In this document: one piece after another, positions 46,021 to 58,019 of the stretch
Layout: the number at the start of each line of letters is the position of its first letter
Numbering within the stretch: the first letter of the stretch is position 1
Assembly (NCBI GenBank): GCA_949825025.1
Contig: OX463785.1
Location: 15,501,971 to 15,565,970 of the forward strand
Source: Siphlonurus alternatus
Taxonomy: Eukaryota; Arthropoda; Insecta; Ephemeroptera; Siphlonuridae
Length of the DNA: 64,000 bases
Direction of reading: 5' to 3'
Position numbers and translations under genes: made by a program
Notes under the pieces: generated by a model
Seen by the model: only the letters and a program-made list of their open reading frames with translations
What the model was told of the DNA's origin: nothing
The model's database searches: none

Positions 46021-47088
46021 TATAGGGCATCCTATAGGGTCTTAGGGACCTGAGAAGTAAGAAAAATTTATTTTAAAAAAATGCGGATTGTCAGGTAGTA
46101 TAATATCAGTGAAGTTAATATATATTCACTCAGCTCAGGGATATATCTCTATCCACCTCTCTTATATGGAAGAATGTAACAGCAGGGACCATACGGATAA
46201 AGATTAAGAAAATAGTAACTTTCTCCGCATTTTTTAGGGTAAATGTGTTAGAGTTAAAAAAATTCTGAGAAAAATTACAATATATAACTGAGGTCTTTTA
46301 TCATATTTGCAACAAAAAAATGTTATATATATGCAGCTATTCCATTCCATATTATATCATTATTTTTTTTTTTTTTTAAATTTCTTTCACTTTCTTGAAT
46401 TTTAGGGCATTTTTTATTTGGCATTCTTATTAATTGGAAGTTCGATATTTCGATAGAGATATTTTATTTTGAATGTTGCAAGGAGAGTGGAATTAATTTT
46501 ATTGTTACAAAAATGTTCAATAGATGGCAGCTCAATGCAAAACTTTCAATTCGTGATTGAAATTTTAATTTACAGGTGGACCTACTTGTTTTATTTTTAT
46601 GTTACAAATTTGTTACCAAAAAATTCAAAATTGTAGCTTTGATTACAATAATATTCAGTCTCTGAATAATATTGCTGTGCATGTGCATGGTACAGTACAT
46701 GTTATCCTGGACTAGGTACAATAATTTTTTATTCCTTAATTATAATTATTTCTCATGTTTTTCAAATAATATTTTTAATATTCCCTTAATAAAAATTTTC
46801 CAATTATGAATATATTAATAAATATATTATTTATATTATATAATGTACAAAATATTTGAAAATTATAAACAAAATTTTAATTTTTTTTAAATTTAAATGA
46901 ATATAATTTAATATTTTTTAATTAACCGTATTAATTAGTTTCGATACTAATTTAAATTTTATTATTATTTAAATATGCAATTTTATTTATAAAAATTCGT
47001 GTTTAGATTCTTTATGTTCACAATTCAAATTTGTATTGAAGAAAAAGTGAGTTCATTATTTTTAATGATGTGTTATAATATCTGACCC

Positions 47089-47393
47089 CTAGAAGATAAC
47101 GTTGAAAAAAGTCCAACCAAACTTTTTAATCAGATGAAACCGGAAAGCGAAACGTAAGGAGGGCTTTTAATCAGGGACCGGAAAGCGAAACGTGGAAGGG
47201 GATCCAATACAAAAATCCAATTAAGTAAAAAAAAAATAAGTAAAAAAAAGGCTTTGCGCGGACTCGAACCCACTCCCGCCTGCATGCAAAGCAGGCGTGC
47301 ATACCCCTGCGCCACGCCACTGCTACGGCGGTTGGAAGAAAATAAAGTTTATTTGAAGAAAAACAATGGACTTTTTTCAACGTTATCTCCTAG
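47089..47393. mobile_element. TIR element carrying a tRNA-Ala-like sequence
   Basis: Ends form 27-bp inverted repeats with one mismatch (agataacgttgaaaaaagtc and complement). Interior has a doubled ggaaagcgaaacgt segment and the tRNA-like sequence. Confidence 0.75.
47251..47323 (-). pseudogene. tRNA-Ala(TGC)-like sequence inside the TIR element
   Basis: On the minus strand: A-box-like TGGCGCAGGGG, anticodon arm CCTGC-TTTGCAT-GCAGG with anticodon TGC, and B box GGTTCGAGTCC. The anticodon stem is perfect but T stem and acceptor stem do not pair well, so it is tRNA-derived rather than a working tRNA. Confidence 0.65.
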
Positions 47394-47756
47394 TAGCGTA
47401 ATTCATGTGTTATATCATTTGATGTTTACATCTATGAAATAGGGAGCTTTTATCATCATCAAGTACAAAAAATTGGATATAATATATAAGAAAAATTATA
47501 TATGAAATAATATGAAAACAAAACCAATCCCCTTTACATTGTGTTAAAAACATGTTTTCTTTTAAACACTTTTCAATCACAATCGACAGATTCAATTTCA
47601 CAGATGTTAACAACAAAGCAAGCGTGTTCAGAAGTTTAGCATCGATTGTTATGAACCTGACCGTGATATTATTATTATTTAGAGGAGGGAGAGCCAAGCC
47701 TCGTGACGGCGGTATAATGACTCTATTCCGAGTCACGAACGAGCGGCGAGACGGGG

Positions 47757-48180
47757 GGCATTCCTCTCTCTCCCCCACTGTCTGTGGCTAGCAAAAATCT
47801 GATCTTGAACTGTGTGAGGAATATAATTACTTAATTACATACCGACTGGGATATTTTTAAAAAAGGAATACATTGGATTTAGTAACTCACAAATATGAAT
47901 CAAAATATCAACAATGAGCATCCCCCCCTCCCAGACTCTCTGGCTAAAAAATCTGATCTTGAACTATATGTGAGGAATACTACTTGAATATTAACCATGG
48001 TCTAAAAAGAGCATATTAAATCCAGTATGTATAATATATCAAGGAATACCGTAGTCTTTTTCTCTGGTTAGGAGCTCACAAATTACAAATAAGAATTAAA
48101 GTATCAAGAGGGGCCTTTCTCTCCTCTTCTCCCAACTAGCAGACTGTCTGGCTATAAAATATATGTATTTAAATGTGCAT
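47757..48180. repeat. Diverged tandem repeat, three units
   Basis: Units begin near 47757, 47918 and 48110, each with a pyrimidine run followed by gtctggcta and (in two) aaaatctgatcttgaact and gtgaggaata. Confidence 0.5.
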
Positions 48181-49754
48181 CTCAAGTAACAGTATATACC
48201 GCTCATGCTTATATGAGCGTTGACAAGCAGTATATGAGGGCGCTGCGAGCCAGAAATTTTATAAACAGTGGTCTCGTCTTACCTGCCCCAAAATCTAAAA
48301 TCTGCATCTCTTTTGGTCTCTTCATAAATACTGTCCAGTGTACAATTTCTACATCCAATCGACCTTATGTCCAAGTACATAAGGTCGATTGGTTGTAGGA
48401 ACCTAGGCAGGATTGGTGAATACACCTATAATGTCTCTTGAAGCGGCAGCATATCGACAAGGATAAAGTTCGTGCTGTTGCAACAAGTTTTATAAGCATA
48501 ATAATTTATAATTCATTGATTACCTTATTAGGTTCGTATAATTGAAGATTGTTAATTATTTATTTTATACTTTGCAGACGATACTGTCACGATAGTATGT
48601 ACATGAATTCACCACCATATAAGAGTTACTGATTATAGTATTTCAATTAAAAAACAAAACATTGACGATTAATTTTACGTTTTTTTTATTTAATAAAAAT
48701 ATTAATGTTAAAATTTATTTGAAATGACAAGTTATAAGGATTTTAAAGGTGCAGTAAAAAATACAAAAAATAAAAATACCATTTTTCAAAAAGTTTAAAT
48801 TTAAATTATTTTTAATTGCAATAGTATATAATTAATATAATGAAAATAACATAAAAAATAATTATTTTAAACTTTACATTAAACTAATTATACATATCAG
48901 GCACATAAATTTATTATCATATCATAATTGTAGACTAATTGTAGTGATACATAAAAATATATTACTGATATTTATTAATAAAATATTTAATAACTTAACT
49001 TGAAAAAGGTTTAATGTATTTATAATTTAAAATTTCCATTTACATCAAAAATCAAGATTTTAAATAAAAGAAAAGCATAGTTGAATGTGTTTCTGTTGCA
49101 GTTCCTTTTTTTTATTTTTCATTTAACATGTTTCTAATTGTGCAGAACTACTTTAAATACTGTTTGATTGAAAAGTATAGATTAATACATTCATTGATAT
49201 ATTAATAATATTATCTTAAAATTTTATAAAATTTAACTAATGCTGGTAATTTTTAAATTTATTGCAATTGCAAAACCTTAAAAGAATGGTTGTTTTTATA
49301 CATCAATACTTCACTAAAATACACAAAGAAGTTAGTACTTCATCATTAATAAAATAAAATATACACAAACTGAAATTAACTGCAAATATATTAAAAATAT
49401 TTTTATGTTACATAAAATTAAGGCAACTTTTAATACTACGAAAGCATGATTAAAAAACATTAGTAAACGAGTATATAGGTAAAATTGAGTATATTTGGAG
49501 CAAAATACTGCAGTAAACATTATTATAATGACATAATAATATACACAATAAAACTCCCATAAAGATTTAGTAAACAACATAAATACTTGATTAAAAGTGC
49601 ATATAGATCATCGGCTGAAGGCTGAAAGAGATTGTCTCCATCTAGCGATAATTTATTTTTTAATTAAAGTATGAATAAGTACAGGTTAAGATAATTGAAT
49701 ATACATAAGGCCTATAATAATACTTTCTTAATCTTAAAATGAAGATAAACATCT

Positions 49755-51053
49755 TCATATTAATCCCTCATCTACTGCCAATTTAATTGTATCTACTAAT
49801 CTCCTCTTTCCATTGACACTTTTAATTTCTTTAAACTGTGTAATCACATCTTCCAATCCCAATCCTTTCTCACAAGCCTCATCTACATTAAACTTATCCA
49901 AATCTCCCACATCCTCACTATCCACCACAGATATTGGTACCAAAGACACTGAACATCCGAACCCAAACACTCCCAGCTGTTTCCAAAGACATTGAAGTTG
50001 ATGACTGGTAAGACTGGCACTCTCGGGAGCACCAAGTGACGTCACAGTACGAGTCAATTCGTGTTGGTAAATTTCAATGAGGCCGTTGACCCCGCCTAAT
50101 TGTTTTCTGACCTCTGGGGTGGTACATGAGAATATTACAGTTGATAAATCTAACATTGGTGAACCATGACGTAACATTTGGAAATCAAGTGCTTTTACAT
50201 TGTTACTTATATTTTGAAACATAAAATTTGTAATCCAAACATCTCCATGGCAAATAACTGAAGGTTTTTGTTCTAATTCAGCATAATGAATTAATGTTTT
50301 GTAAAAGGAATTTGGTTTTATAAAATTAATAAATTTATCCAAGTAATCTGTATTTTTTAACTCATCAGTAACTGATTTTAAAAATATATTTGCAATTTTT
50401 AAAGAATTATTTCCCATCCATTTTTCTTGATCTACTCTAAATAATGGTTCAATAATATTATTTGTAATTTCTTTAAATTTTTCTGGTGATAATTTCTGCA
50501 TTGCTAATGATATTCCATGAAATCTAGCAAACATTTTAAGTATTGAAATTGTTTGTATTAAATTTAGTTCTACAGTACGCTCAAGCATACCATAATTATC
50601 AACATTCAAATCTTCTAATAATAAAAAATCATTTTCACCATCTGATAATGAATAATAACATTTTGGAATATCAAGTAGAGATTTTTCTTCAAATTGTTTC
50701 AAACCTCTTTGATTTATTTCAAATTCATTCAATGCAGGTACAACTTTATTATAAAATAAATGTTCTTTAGCAAAGAATTGTACACATTGAAATAATTTTC
50801 TTCTCATTAAATTTTTAGGCATACATTTACCAATTAAATTAATTACATATCCATTAATTAATGTTACAGTAATTCTATATACTCCACCTATATAACTATC
50901 ACCTTGATTTGAAACATAATTAACATTGTAATTTTTAATATTTGGAACATCACTATCATATTTTTTCTTATAAATTTTTTGAATTATTTCACACAAAACT
51001 TCTTCAGTTAATTTAGCTGAGATTGTTGATAAATTGAAGGCACTTGAACCCAT
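49755..51053 (-). CDS. Ecdysteroid kinase-like (EcKL/CHK-like) phosphotransferase 2, intronless paralogue
   Basis: Single exon, 432 aa. Motifs in order: GDSYIGGVYR and the lysine of INLIGKCMP in the N-lobe, LLLEDLNVDNYG hinge, CHGDVWITNF catalytic loop (H269, D271, N276), and ALDFQMLRHGSPMLDLS with D290. Overall protein identity to the first EcKL looks moderate, but residues about 331-354 are nearly identical at DNA level (see findings). The N-lobe lysine is followed by C instead of G compared with paralogue 1 (GKC versus GKG). A weak acceptor-like ACATCAG lies five bases before the ATG, so a 5' noncoding exon is possible. A candidate polyadenylation signal (tttatt on the given strand) is at 49652-49657. 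Confidence 0.92.
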   Translation of the reverse strand: MGSSAFNLSTISAKLTEEVLCEIIQKIYKKKYDSDVPNIKNYNVNYVSNQGDSYIGGVYRITVTLINGYVINLIGKCMPKNLMRRKLFQCVQFFAKEHLFYNKVVPALNEFEINQRGLKQFEEKSLLDIPKCYYSLSDGENDFLLLEDLNVDNYGMLERTVELNLIQTISILKMFARFHGISLAMQKLSPEKFKEITNNIIEPLFRVDQEKWMGNNSLKIANIFLKSVTDELKNTDYLDKFINFIKPNSFYKTLIHYAELEQKPSVICHGDVWITNFMFQNISNNVKALDFQMLRHGSPMLDLSTVIFSCTTPEVRKQLGGVNGLIEIYQHELTRTVTSLGAPESASLTSHQLQCLWKQLGVFGFGCSVSLVPISVVDSEDVGDLDKFNVDEACEKGLGLEDVITQFKEIKSVNGKRRLVDTIKLAVDEGLI

Positions 51054-51430
51054 GATACTGATGTTAATATATAGTCTCTTAGTTATTGTTGCTTATTGAC
51101 TCTCCAACAACTGTTTATAGTTCTTGATATTTCTCACCTGATAATCACAATGTTTGACAGGTGAATTACCAGAGAACGTCACACCACACGCATGCGCCAG
51201 ATTACGTCAATCCAAGTCGGTGTCCTGTAAGAAAAAAGCAAACAAAATTAGGTTATATTTATTTCACTATTTTTATTACTAGTGCTTACAATTTTGTTAA
51301 ATTTAAATACATCATGGCTCTTTTTTTAATAATGGATGCACACAGCGTTAGTCATGAAAATAAGACTGGATGATTGATGCATCGCGTACAGTACAGCGGA
51401 GACTGTATCACTAAATTTTAGTAATATAAT

Positions 51431-51597
51431 GGGGGGCATTCACAAAGCACTTTAACCCCCACTTTAGCCTCAATTTTTATCCCTGGTGCTAAACATGACA
51501 CTACACCAGGGGCTAACCATGTTAAGCTCATAGTTTAGCACCAGGGATAAAAATCGAAGCTAAAGTGGGGGTTACAGTGCTTTGTGAATGCCCCCCC
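51431..51597. mobile_element. Foldback element family E, copy 3
   Basis: Complete copy with ends ggggggcattcac and gtgaatgcccccc, upstream of EcKL 2. Confidence 0.8.
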
Positions 51598-51904
51598 ATT
51601 GTATATAATATTATATGAATGTTCAATAGACAAAAAAAAAAAGTGCTTCAATAATAATTATTGTTCATGTCCAATTAAGGACTTAATCATTTTTTTTTTT
51701 ATATTTTAATGTTATTTCAATATTGTTAATTATTTGCACACATGAGAAAATAACTTTTTATTATAATCTGAAGTACAATTTATTAAAATATTTTATTAAA
51801 ATTTTGAAAACAATTAAATTAAGCTATTAAAGTTAAATTTCTTTTATGCATATACATTATCGATCGTAAGCTACATTTATATAACGTGACTGATAGGACG
51901 GTGG

Positions 51905-52224
51905 AATGGAGTATTGTCCTCACTTTTTTTATTGCAGGAATGGATAGAGGGTGCAAAGTTATGCTACCCTGATTTTTTTCAGATATGTTTGAGACCTGGA
52001 ACTATTTTTAAAAAATTATTGAAAGTCCTTTTTGTGACGTCACGCGGCGGCAAGTCCTATCTTTTTCTTAAGGAGCGGCGTCTCGTGACGTCACGAAAAG
52101 GACTTTCAATAATTTTTTAAAAATAGTTCCCGGGCTCTAAAAAATCTGAAAAAAATCAGGGTAGCATAACTTTGCACCCTCTATCCATTTCTGCAATAAA
52201 AAAAATTGAGGACAATACTCTATT
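51905..52224 (+). mobile_element. Foldback element family A, copy 6
   Basis: Complete, two TGACGTCA sites, upstream of the EcKL 2 gene. A 5S-derived SINE remnant lies close to its right end. Confidence 0.8.
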
Positions 52225-52267
52225 GCATAAATTATTTCACTATTTTTTTTTTTTTTTTACAGGGATA

Positions 52268-52515
52268 CACCCCTAAGAGCTTACAGCTTGTGATGGGGTA
52301 AAATGGGTAGGTATAAGGTAGAGAAAGGGGGGTGGCCACGGCTTGTTACGCGTCTTAGCATTTGCTGAGGTGAGACTGAGGGAACCGTGGTAAACCTCAG
52401 TCAAGACGGTCACCTTTACTTGCTATCAATAAACAAAAGCGATGTAGAAACTCTGGGGAACCACACACAAGTACATCATTGCACTGAGTGGAAAGAGAGA
52501 TGAATTTACACCAGT
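52268..52515 (-). mobile_element. SINE 3' part next to a family A element
   Basis: Reverse complement of the same body: ggtggccacggcttgttacg, gaggtgagactgagggaacc, cattgcactgagtggaaaga; the 5S head is absent. Confidence 0.65.
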
Positions 52516-53940
52516 TTATATTATATTAGTACATAATGTATTTTTCATTGTAACACAGGTATATTTTATGTCCCAGCACCTTATTCTTTTGTCACTGAAC
52601 AATTTGTGTTTTTCACATAATACGTATACGAGAGAAGTGAAATAAATTTTATAAAAAATATAAATAAATTATAATTCATTGATATAAAACACTGTAAAAA
52701 AATAATAGAAAATCGAAATTAAATATGTTCATTTAAAAAAAATAATTAAAACAAGTTATTTCAATAATATTAAATAATTTTTTAAAATAAATTTTTTTAT
52801 AAGTAAATAACATAATAACAAGAAAACGCAAAAGTTATCTTACCTGATTACGTCATATACTTCAGTTAATTAATCAGGTGAATTACCAGGGGCCGTCAGA
52901 CGGCGTTCAAAGCCAGCTTATAAAAAGTACCTGTAAACAGGGGAAAAGAAAAAAATAATTTTATTATATGTTTTCGTTATATTTATTTTTGCCCATCTGT
53001 TGATTTTTATTTATTGTGCATTCAGCCACAAGGGCTATTTAGTATTTAGGGAATTTTATCGCTCTTTAGTCATACCACAAAAATTTTGTTGAAAATAAAT
53101 ATTTACTACCGTCAAATTTTTATTATATTTCCGCTAGAATTAGCCTGAAATGCAGCATTTCTCGCTTTCCTATTCGTATTACAGTGTACGTTGCAATTTC
53201 ACACAAAACTCAATATAATTTTACTGCAATGTAAACCTCTTATCTATAGGGAGTTTAAAAACTAAATTCCAAACAAAACTGTCACAGACTTGACACTTCC
53301 GGCTATTTCCGGAAGGAATGTCATTTAAATTTGACTGTATTTGCATATGAGATGTATTATTTACATTATTAGTTGATAACATACTTCCAAGTGATGAGTC
53401 CATGATATTAGTCAGCATGTGAGCAGTCAACCAGTAAATTCTATTATACCTTGACAGACTGAAACGTCATAACTCCGATAACTTGCTTACCGCTATACTC
53501 TGGTTCACATGCATTTAACTTGTTTTTCATCGTAAACGTCTTCATTCATTGGTGTGTTGTAGGGTACATACAGAATAATTTCACTGTATGAGCCGAGCCG
53601 AAGGACACTCGAGCGTTTCCGAAGAAAACCAAGTTAAATATGAACCTTAGTATATACAAAGAGTGTATACATATAAGTGTACACCATAACATCTCTGGTA
53701 TATATCATCTGCCAAGTGAGGTGGCGGAAATAGTGTTTGACTCATCGCTTGGAAGAATGTTATCAAATGATAGCCAAAATTATTAAAATTTATCTTCTCC
53801 TATATAACGTTTCCGTGAATACAGTAGACCGAAACTATTTGTTTTTATAAATTATTTTAATAGCTAAGCCCACTTGTAGGCTTACACGATTATTATTTAA
53901 ATTTTTATTATTTTTTTTTAATTTGGGTTTAATTCCTTCC

Positions 53941-54111
53941 AGGTGCGGATCCAGAAAAAAATTTCGAGGGGGGGGGGGGGCGGGGCTCTTCATAAGGCCA
54001 AAGTTTAAAAAAATTGGAGTGGGGGAAATGCCTATATTGCCCATGTTAAATTCAAAATTTCGGGGGTTATGCGGTCCCCCTCAGCCACCCTCCCCCTTGG
54101 ATTCGCGCCTG
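53941..54111. mobile_element. Foldback element family J, copy 3
   Basis: Ends aggtgcggatccag and ttggattcgcgcct with a G-homopolymer; same orientation as copy 2. Confidence 0.75.
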
Positions 54112-54796
54112 ATTCCTCCAGAAACTGCAAATACTCAGAACGAATTCAGGACTACAGTAAATGAATAAAGTTTTATTTATTTTTAAATAATATTATTTAT
54201 TTATTTTTTATTCACCCAAGTACATAATATATACAGCATACAGCATATATGACAAAAGAGGTGAAAAGGATATAACACACACGGCACAAGCAGCACCAAG
54301 TATGTGGCAATACATCCATAATAGTCATAATGTCATAATTAATACATTAGTACTTGAGTTTTAAGAGAAAACAAAATAAGCTATTGGTCTTTATTAATAT
54401 TATCTTCGCACCTAATCTACTGTTACAAAATATTATCGTGTTTGATATTATATTTTGTTATCAAAATATAAATAATACGCCGATACATTTCTCTACTTAA
54501 AATACAACATATAATTCATTAGTGATTATTTTCAAACTATTGAACTCCCCACATGTATTATTATTCTGATGCGGCTGATGCCTTCAAATCCCAAACTGTT
54601 GATTAATTTTGTTTTACAACAATTGACATTAATGGAAGAAACTGAAATTTAATTTTAATTTATTAATTTATGCTACATTTTACAGTAAAAGTCATGCCAA
54701 ATATTCCAATTTATAATTAACTATTATATTTATTATTTAAACAAAATTTTATAATTTTTTAATACAAATTTGTATTAAAATTTAATTTAATAATTC

Positions 54797-55128
54797 AATG
54801 GACAACATACATGAAATTTTTTTATTGCAGAAATGAATAGAGGGTACCAAATTATGCTACTCTGAATTTTTTCAGATTTTTTTGAGACCCAGAACTATTT
54901 TTAAATAATTATTGAAAGTGCGGCCACGCCCCCTGGAGGCGTCAATAGGCGTCCAGTCTATACCCTTTTTATTAAGGCTGCAGGGGTGCCAACTGAAATC
55001 GCAGGACTTTCAATAATTATTTAAAAATAGTTCTGGGTCTCAAAAAAATCTGAAAAAATTCAGAGTAGCATAATTTGGTACCTTCTATTCATTTCTGCAA
55101 TAAAATTTTTTCACGTATGTTGTCCATT
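54797..55128. mobile_element. Foldback element family C
   Basis: Inverted repeat with ends aatggacaacatac and gtatgttgtccatt, arms related to family A (gcagaaatgaatagagggta) and a distinct centre without TGACGTCA. Confidence 0.7.
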
Positions 55129-55815
55129 TTAGCAAAAAAAAAAAAAAAAAAAAAAAAACATAAAACAGCATTATTAATTTAATATATTTTATTTAATCTT
55201 CAATTCATAATAAAATCTGTAAATCCATAATAAATGGAAATCTAATGAATATATTTAAAATATTTAATTATTCAATGGCAGGTTCTATTTTAAATAAAGT
55301 TTATTTTTATAATGTTTTACGGATGAATCTCAGTAGGTTGATATCTCGCAATCGTACCGCCTGAATGCAACAAGACTTGCAGGGGACTTAGAACTCACCA
55401 TCAATAGGTGGCATACAAATTATGAAGCGAATCTGTCTTATCAGTTTAGTGAAAACTGAGGTAGAAGTTTAACATTGGCCTTATGGACGGAAACCGGAAA
55501 TGGAGCTGTTGTAAGAAAACTGCAAGACTGAATTTGTTCAAACCATAAGCGAATAAGTTTTAGAACATTCTCGATTTTTTAAAATTTATTTCATTCCATT
55601 CGTTTGAAGGGAAATATTCTTTGATTCCGAAGTAACTGAGATTAATCGTTAAAATCCCAATAACGAAAGCAGAGCAAAAGTTTCCTACTTCTATATGGTC
55701 GAACATAATACTAAAACTAATATCTATCCAACCTATACTAACACAATTATCAAATATAAACACTTACATACTCTGCTGTACATAGTTTCCATAATTTTCT
55801 TACGCAAATACTTAC

Positions 55816-55911
55816 AGGAAAGATGTAGAGCTGAACCTCGTGCGTCCCATCAGGACAGATAATGTCAGAGAACTGAAGGAATGGCACTATTTTGTGGGGA
55901 TTGACCAACAT
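55816..55911 (-). other. Unassigned open segment with splice donor, possible coding exon
   Basis: On the minus strand, 32 codons from an ATG at 55911 run open to a donor GTAAGTATTTG at 55815 (phase 0); the peptide includes PFLQFSDIICPDGTHEVQLY. Composition is richer in G and C than the flanks, and TATATA overlaps the start. I found no partner exon and do not recognise the protein. It could equally be a 5' noncoding exon of the EcKL gene downstream. Confidence 0.25.
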
Positions 55912-57714
55912 ATATACTGCATGATATCACGGGGGGATGACGTCACAGGATGAAGGTGTCGTTACATGGATATGAATATTGAGGCGAATCATTTCAAATA
56001 TACTTAAAATATGTAATAAAGCCTTACTTCTGAATTATGTTCCTCTACATAAAATATTTTGAAGTTGTTAAAACCCGCATTTATTTTTAACACTAGCAGC
56101 TTACGAACTTGTTAGTACTGGCTACTATGTATTGGCGTCGTATAGTTAGTGAGAACCTAGTGGCAACTGCTGGAACTACGTGCGTCTGGCGAGGATTGCT
56201 ATATATGATTAACATTGTAAAATCATGTAAATGCTCTATCAGCAGCCACAGTATAATTTTACAGAAATGACAACACCATAATTAGTTGTCAAATACTTTC
56301 GGACAAAAAAATAAAAAAAATATTTCAACTTCGTAAGTGATTTCTTACCTAAAAATTTGATAATTTTTGTGATTCTCCCCATGCTATAGGTATTGCCGTA
56401 TCCTCGATGCAAAGAGCAAAATTTTCAGACGTCAGCGCCATCTCCTGGTCTTTTATGTCCTCTATACTGTACGAGTCAGTAAAGTGTTATTACTCGAAAC
56501 TCCCGCATTGTTTTAGTAAAATAATGAAAAATTCGATTGAATTAAAAACAAATAGCAATTTTGCAGGCCTTACATTACATTATCAAACAATACAGCAAGT
56601 GATATGGATCAAGTCATTATTAAGTATTAACCTCAGATCATCTCCTGAAAATAAAACAATATTTTATATAGTAATATATTAATTTAATCAGGTGAATTAC
56701 CAGTGACAGTGCGCCAGATGTGTTTTGTTCATCACATTATGAATTAGTATGTAAATTTAGTAATTAAGATAATAATAAACAGGTAATTTTTTCTGATAAA
56801 ATTGTGTCCAATTTTTCCTACTGTACCAGTTAAGATTTTTGTTTCTTATTTAATCATATTTTATCATATTTAATACTAGGAAAATGAATTTTATCTCAAT
56901 GAACATGAAACACTAAATTCATTCCAGTTAGATTTTTTTCGTCAAAGTATGTAACAACTCCTTGATACGTGATGATATATAAAAAGCAGATTTGAGACAA
57001 CAGTAGGCCCTCTGTCTTGTATTATCCAGTGACTCGATGCGTTCGTTACTGCGATATTAATTAATTTTTTGTATTCGAAATTAATTTAAGACGTAATTAT
57101 TTTTTATTATAACTGTTAAAATGCATTTTTTTTAATGATAACTTTTTAAAATCAACTATATTTTTTAATTACGTGTTTTTTCCTTGAAATATTATTAAAT
57201 TAGAATTAATATATTTTTCAATTGCAAATATAGTACTATAATATTTTAAATTAAAAATTAATATCCACTGTACACTATATTTTTCTGATAACTTCATCTG
57301 ATTGCAAGTCACGAAGCTTGTTTAGAAACTTATTAAATTTTGTTATGAATAATACAGATTCATTTCATATGATTTTTTAATCCAGTTCAAATTAAGTAAT
57401 AATTTCATTAATTTAATATTTGAGCACACACCTTTGCCAACGTTTACTGTGCTGTTCAGTAATTAAAAAACATTGTTTTTAATTTTTTAAAATATATCAA
57501 GGGAGTTTACTCGTTTGTAATTAAGCATTTTTAAAATTTAGAATTAATTATTCTTTATTTCTATCTATCTATCTATTTATTTATTGTTTCAACTGTATCC
57601 TGTTGTAGGGTTAAAATTAATGAATTTTAACTTGCCGGCTTTTCATGTACTCCTATCTATGCATAGGGTTTTGAACCCGGGTCCCTTTCAAACCGAAGCG
57701 GCCATGAACTAAAG

Positions 57715-57850
57715 AAGTTCATTGCAGTATTCATCTAGTTGTAACTGAGGAAACTATGGAAACCTCAGTCAGAATGGTCAGAAATTGATTGAGGATCCTG
57801 GATGTACGAGTGGGTGTTCTTTAATAACCGCCACTTGTTCGCCACTTGTT
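57715..57850 (-). mobile_element. SINE fragment upstream of lectin A 3' end
   Basis: gtaactgaggaaactatgga, aacctcagtcagaatggtca plus the gtgggtgttctttaata segment of the tRNA-headed body. Confidence 0.5.
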
Positions 57851-58019
57851 CGCCACTGGGTTTGAACTTACCATTCATTACAAATCGCATGAGCAAATGC
57901 TTATAATAAACTACAGTATTCGTGTTTCTAATGATATTTTCAACAATTCAATGAAAAAATAATTTTAAACCGATTAAAATCTCCAAATTATGATGTTTTT
58001 ATTAATACATATTATTGAA

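Larger units (their letters stand above)
42990..49754. other. Intergenic region between the two EcKL genes
   Basis: No gene recognised. Contains foldback copies, a SINE fragment, the tRNA-like TIR element and a diverged tandem repeat (47757-48180). The stretch 48420-49750 is plain AT-rich sequence. Confidence 0.6.
51054..58019. other. Intergenic region between EcKL 2 and the lectin cluster
   Basis: Holds foldback copies and a SINE. One unassigned open segment lies at 55816-55911. The stretch 55320-57100 is richer in unique sequence than most of the window but has no gene I can name. Confidence 0.55.

Noticed and set aside
47251..47323. A functional tRNA-Ala gene
   Set aside because: Anticodon arm is good, but the T stem and acceptor stem do not pair.
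47410..47791. Overlapping open frames on both strands with a GC-rich part
   Set aside because: No domain, no splice sites in agreement, and the right part belongs to a diverged tandem repeat.
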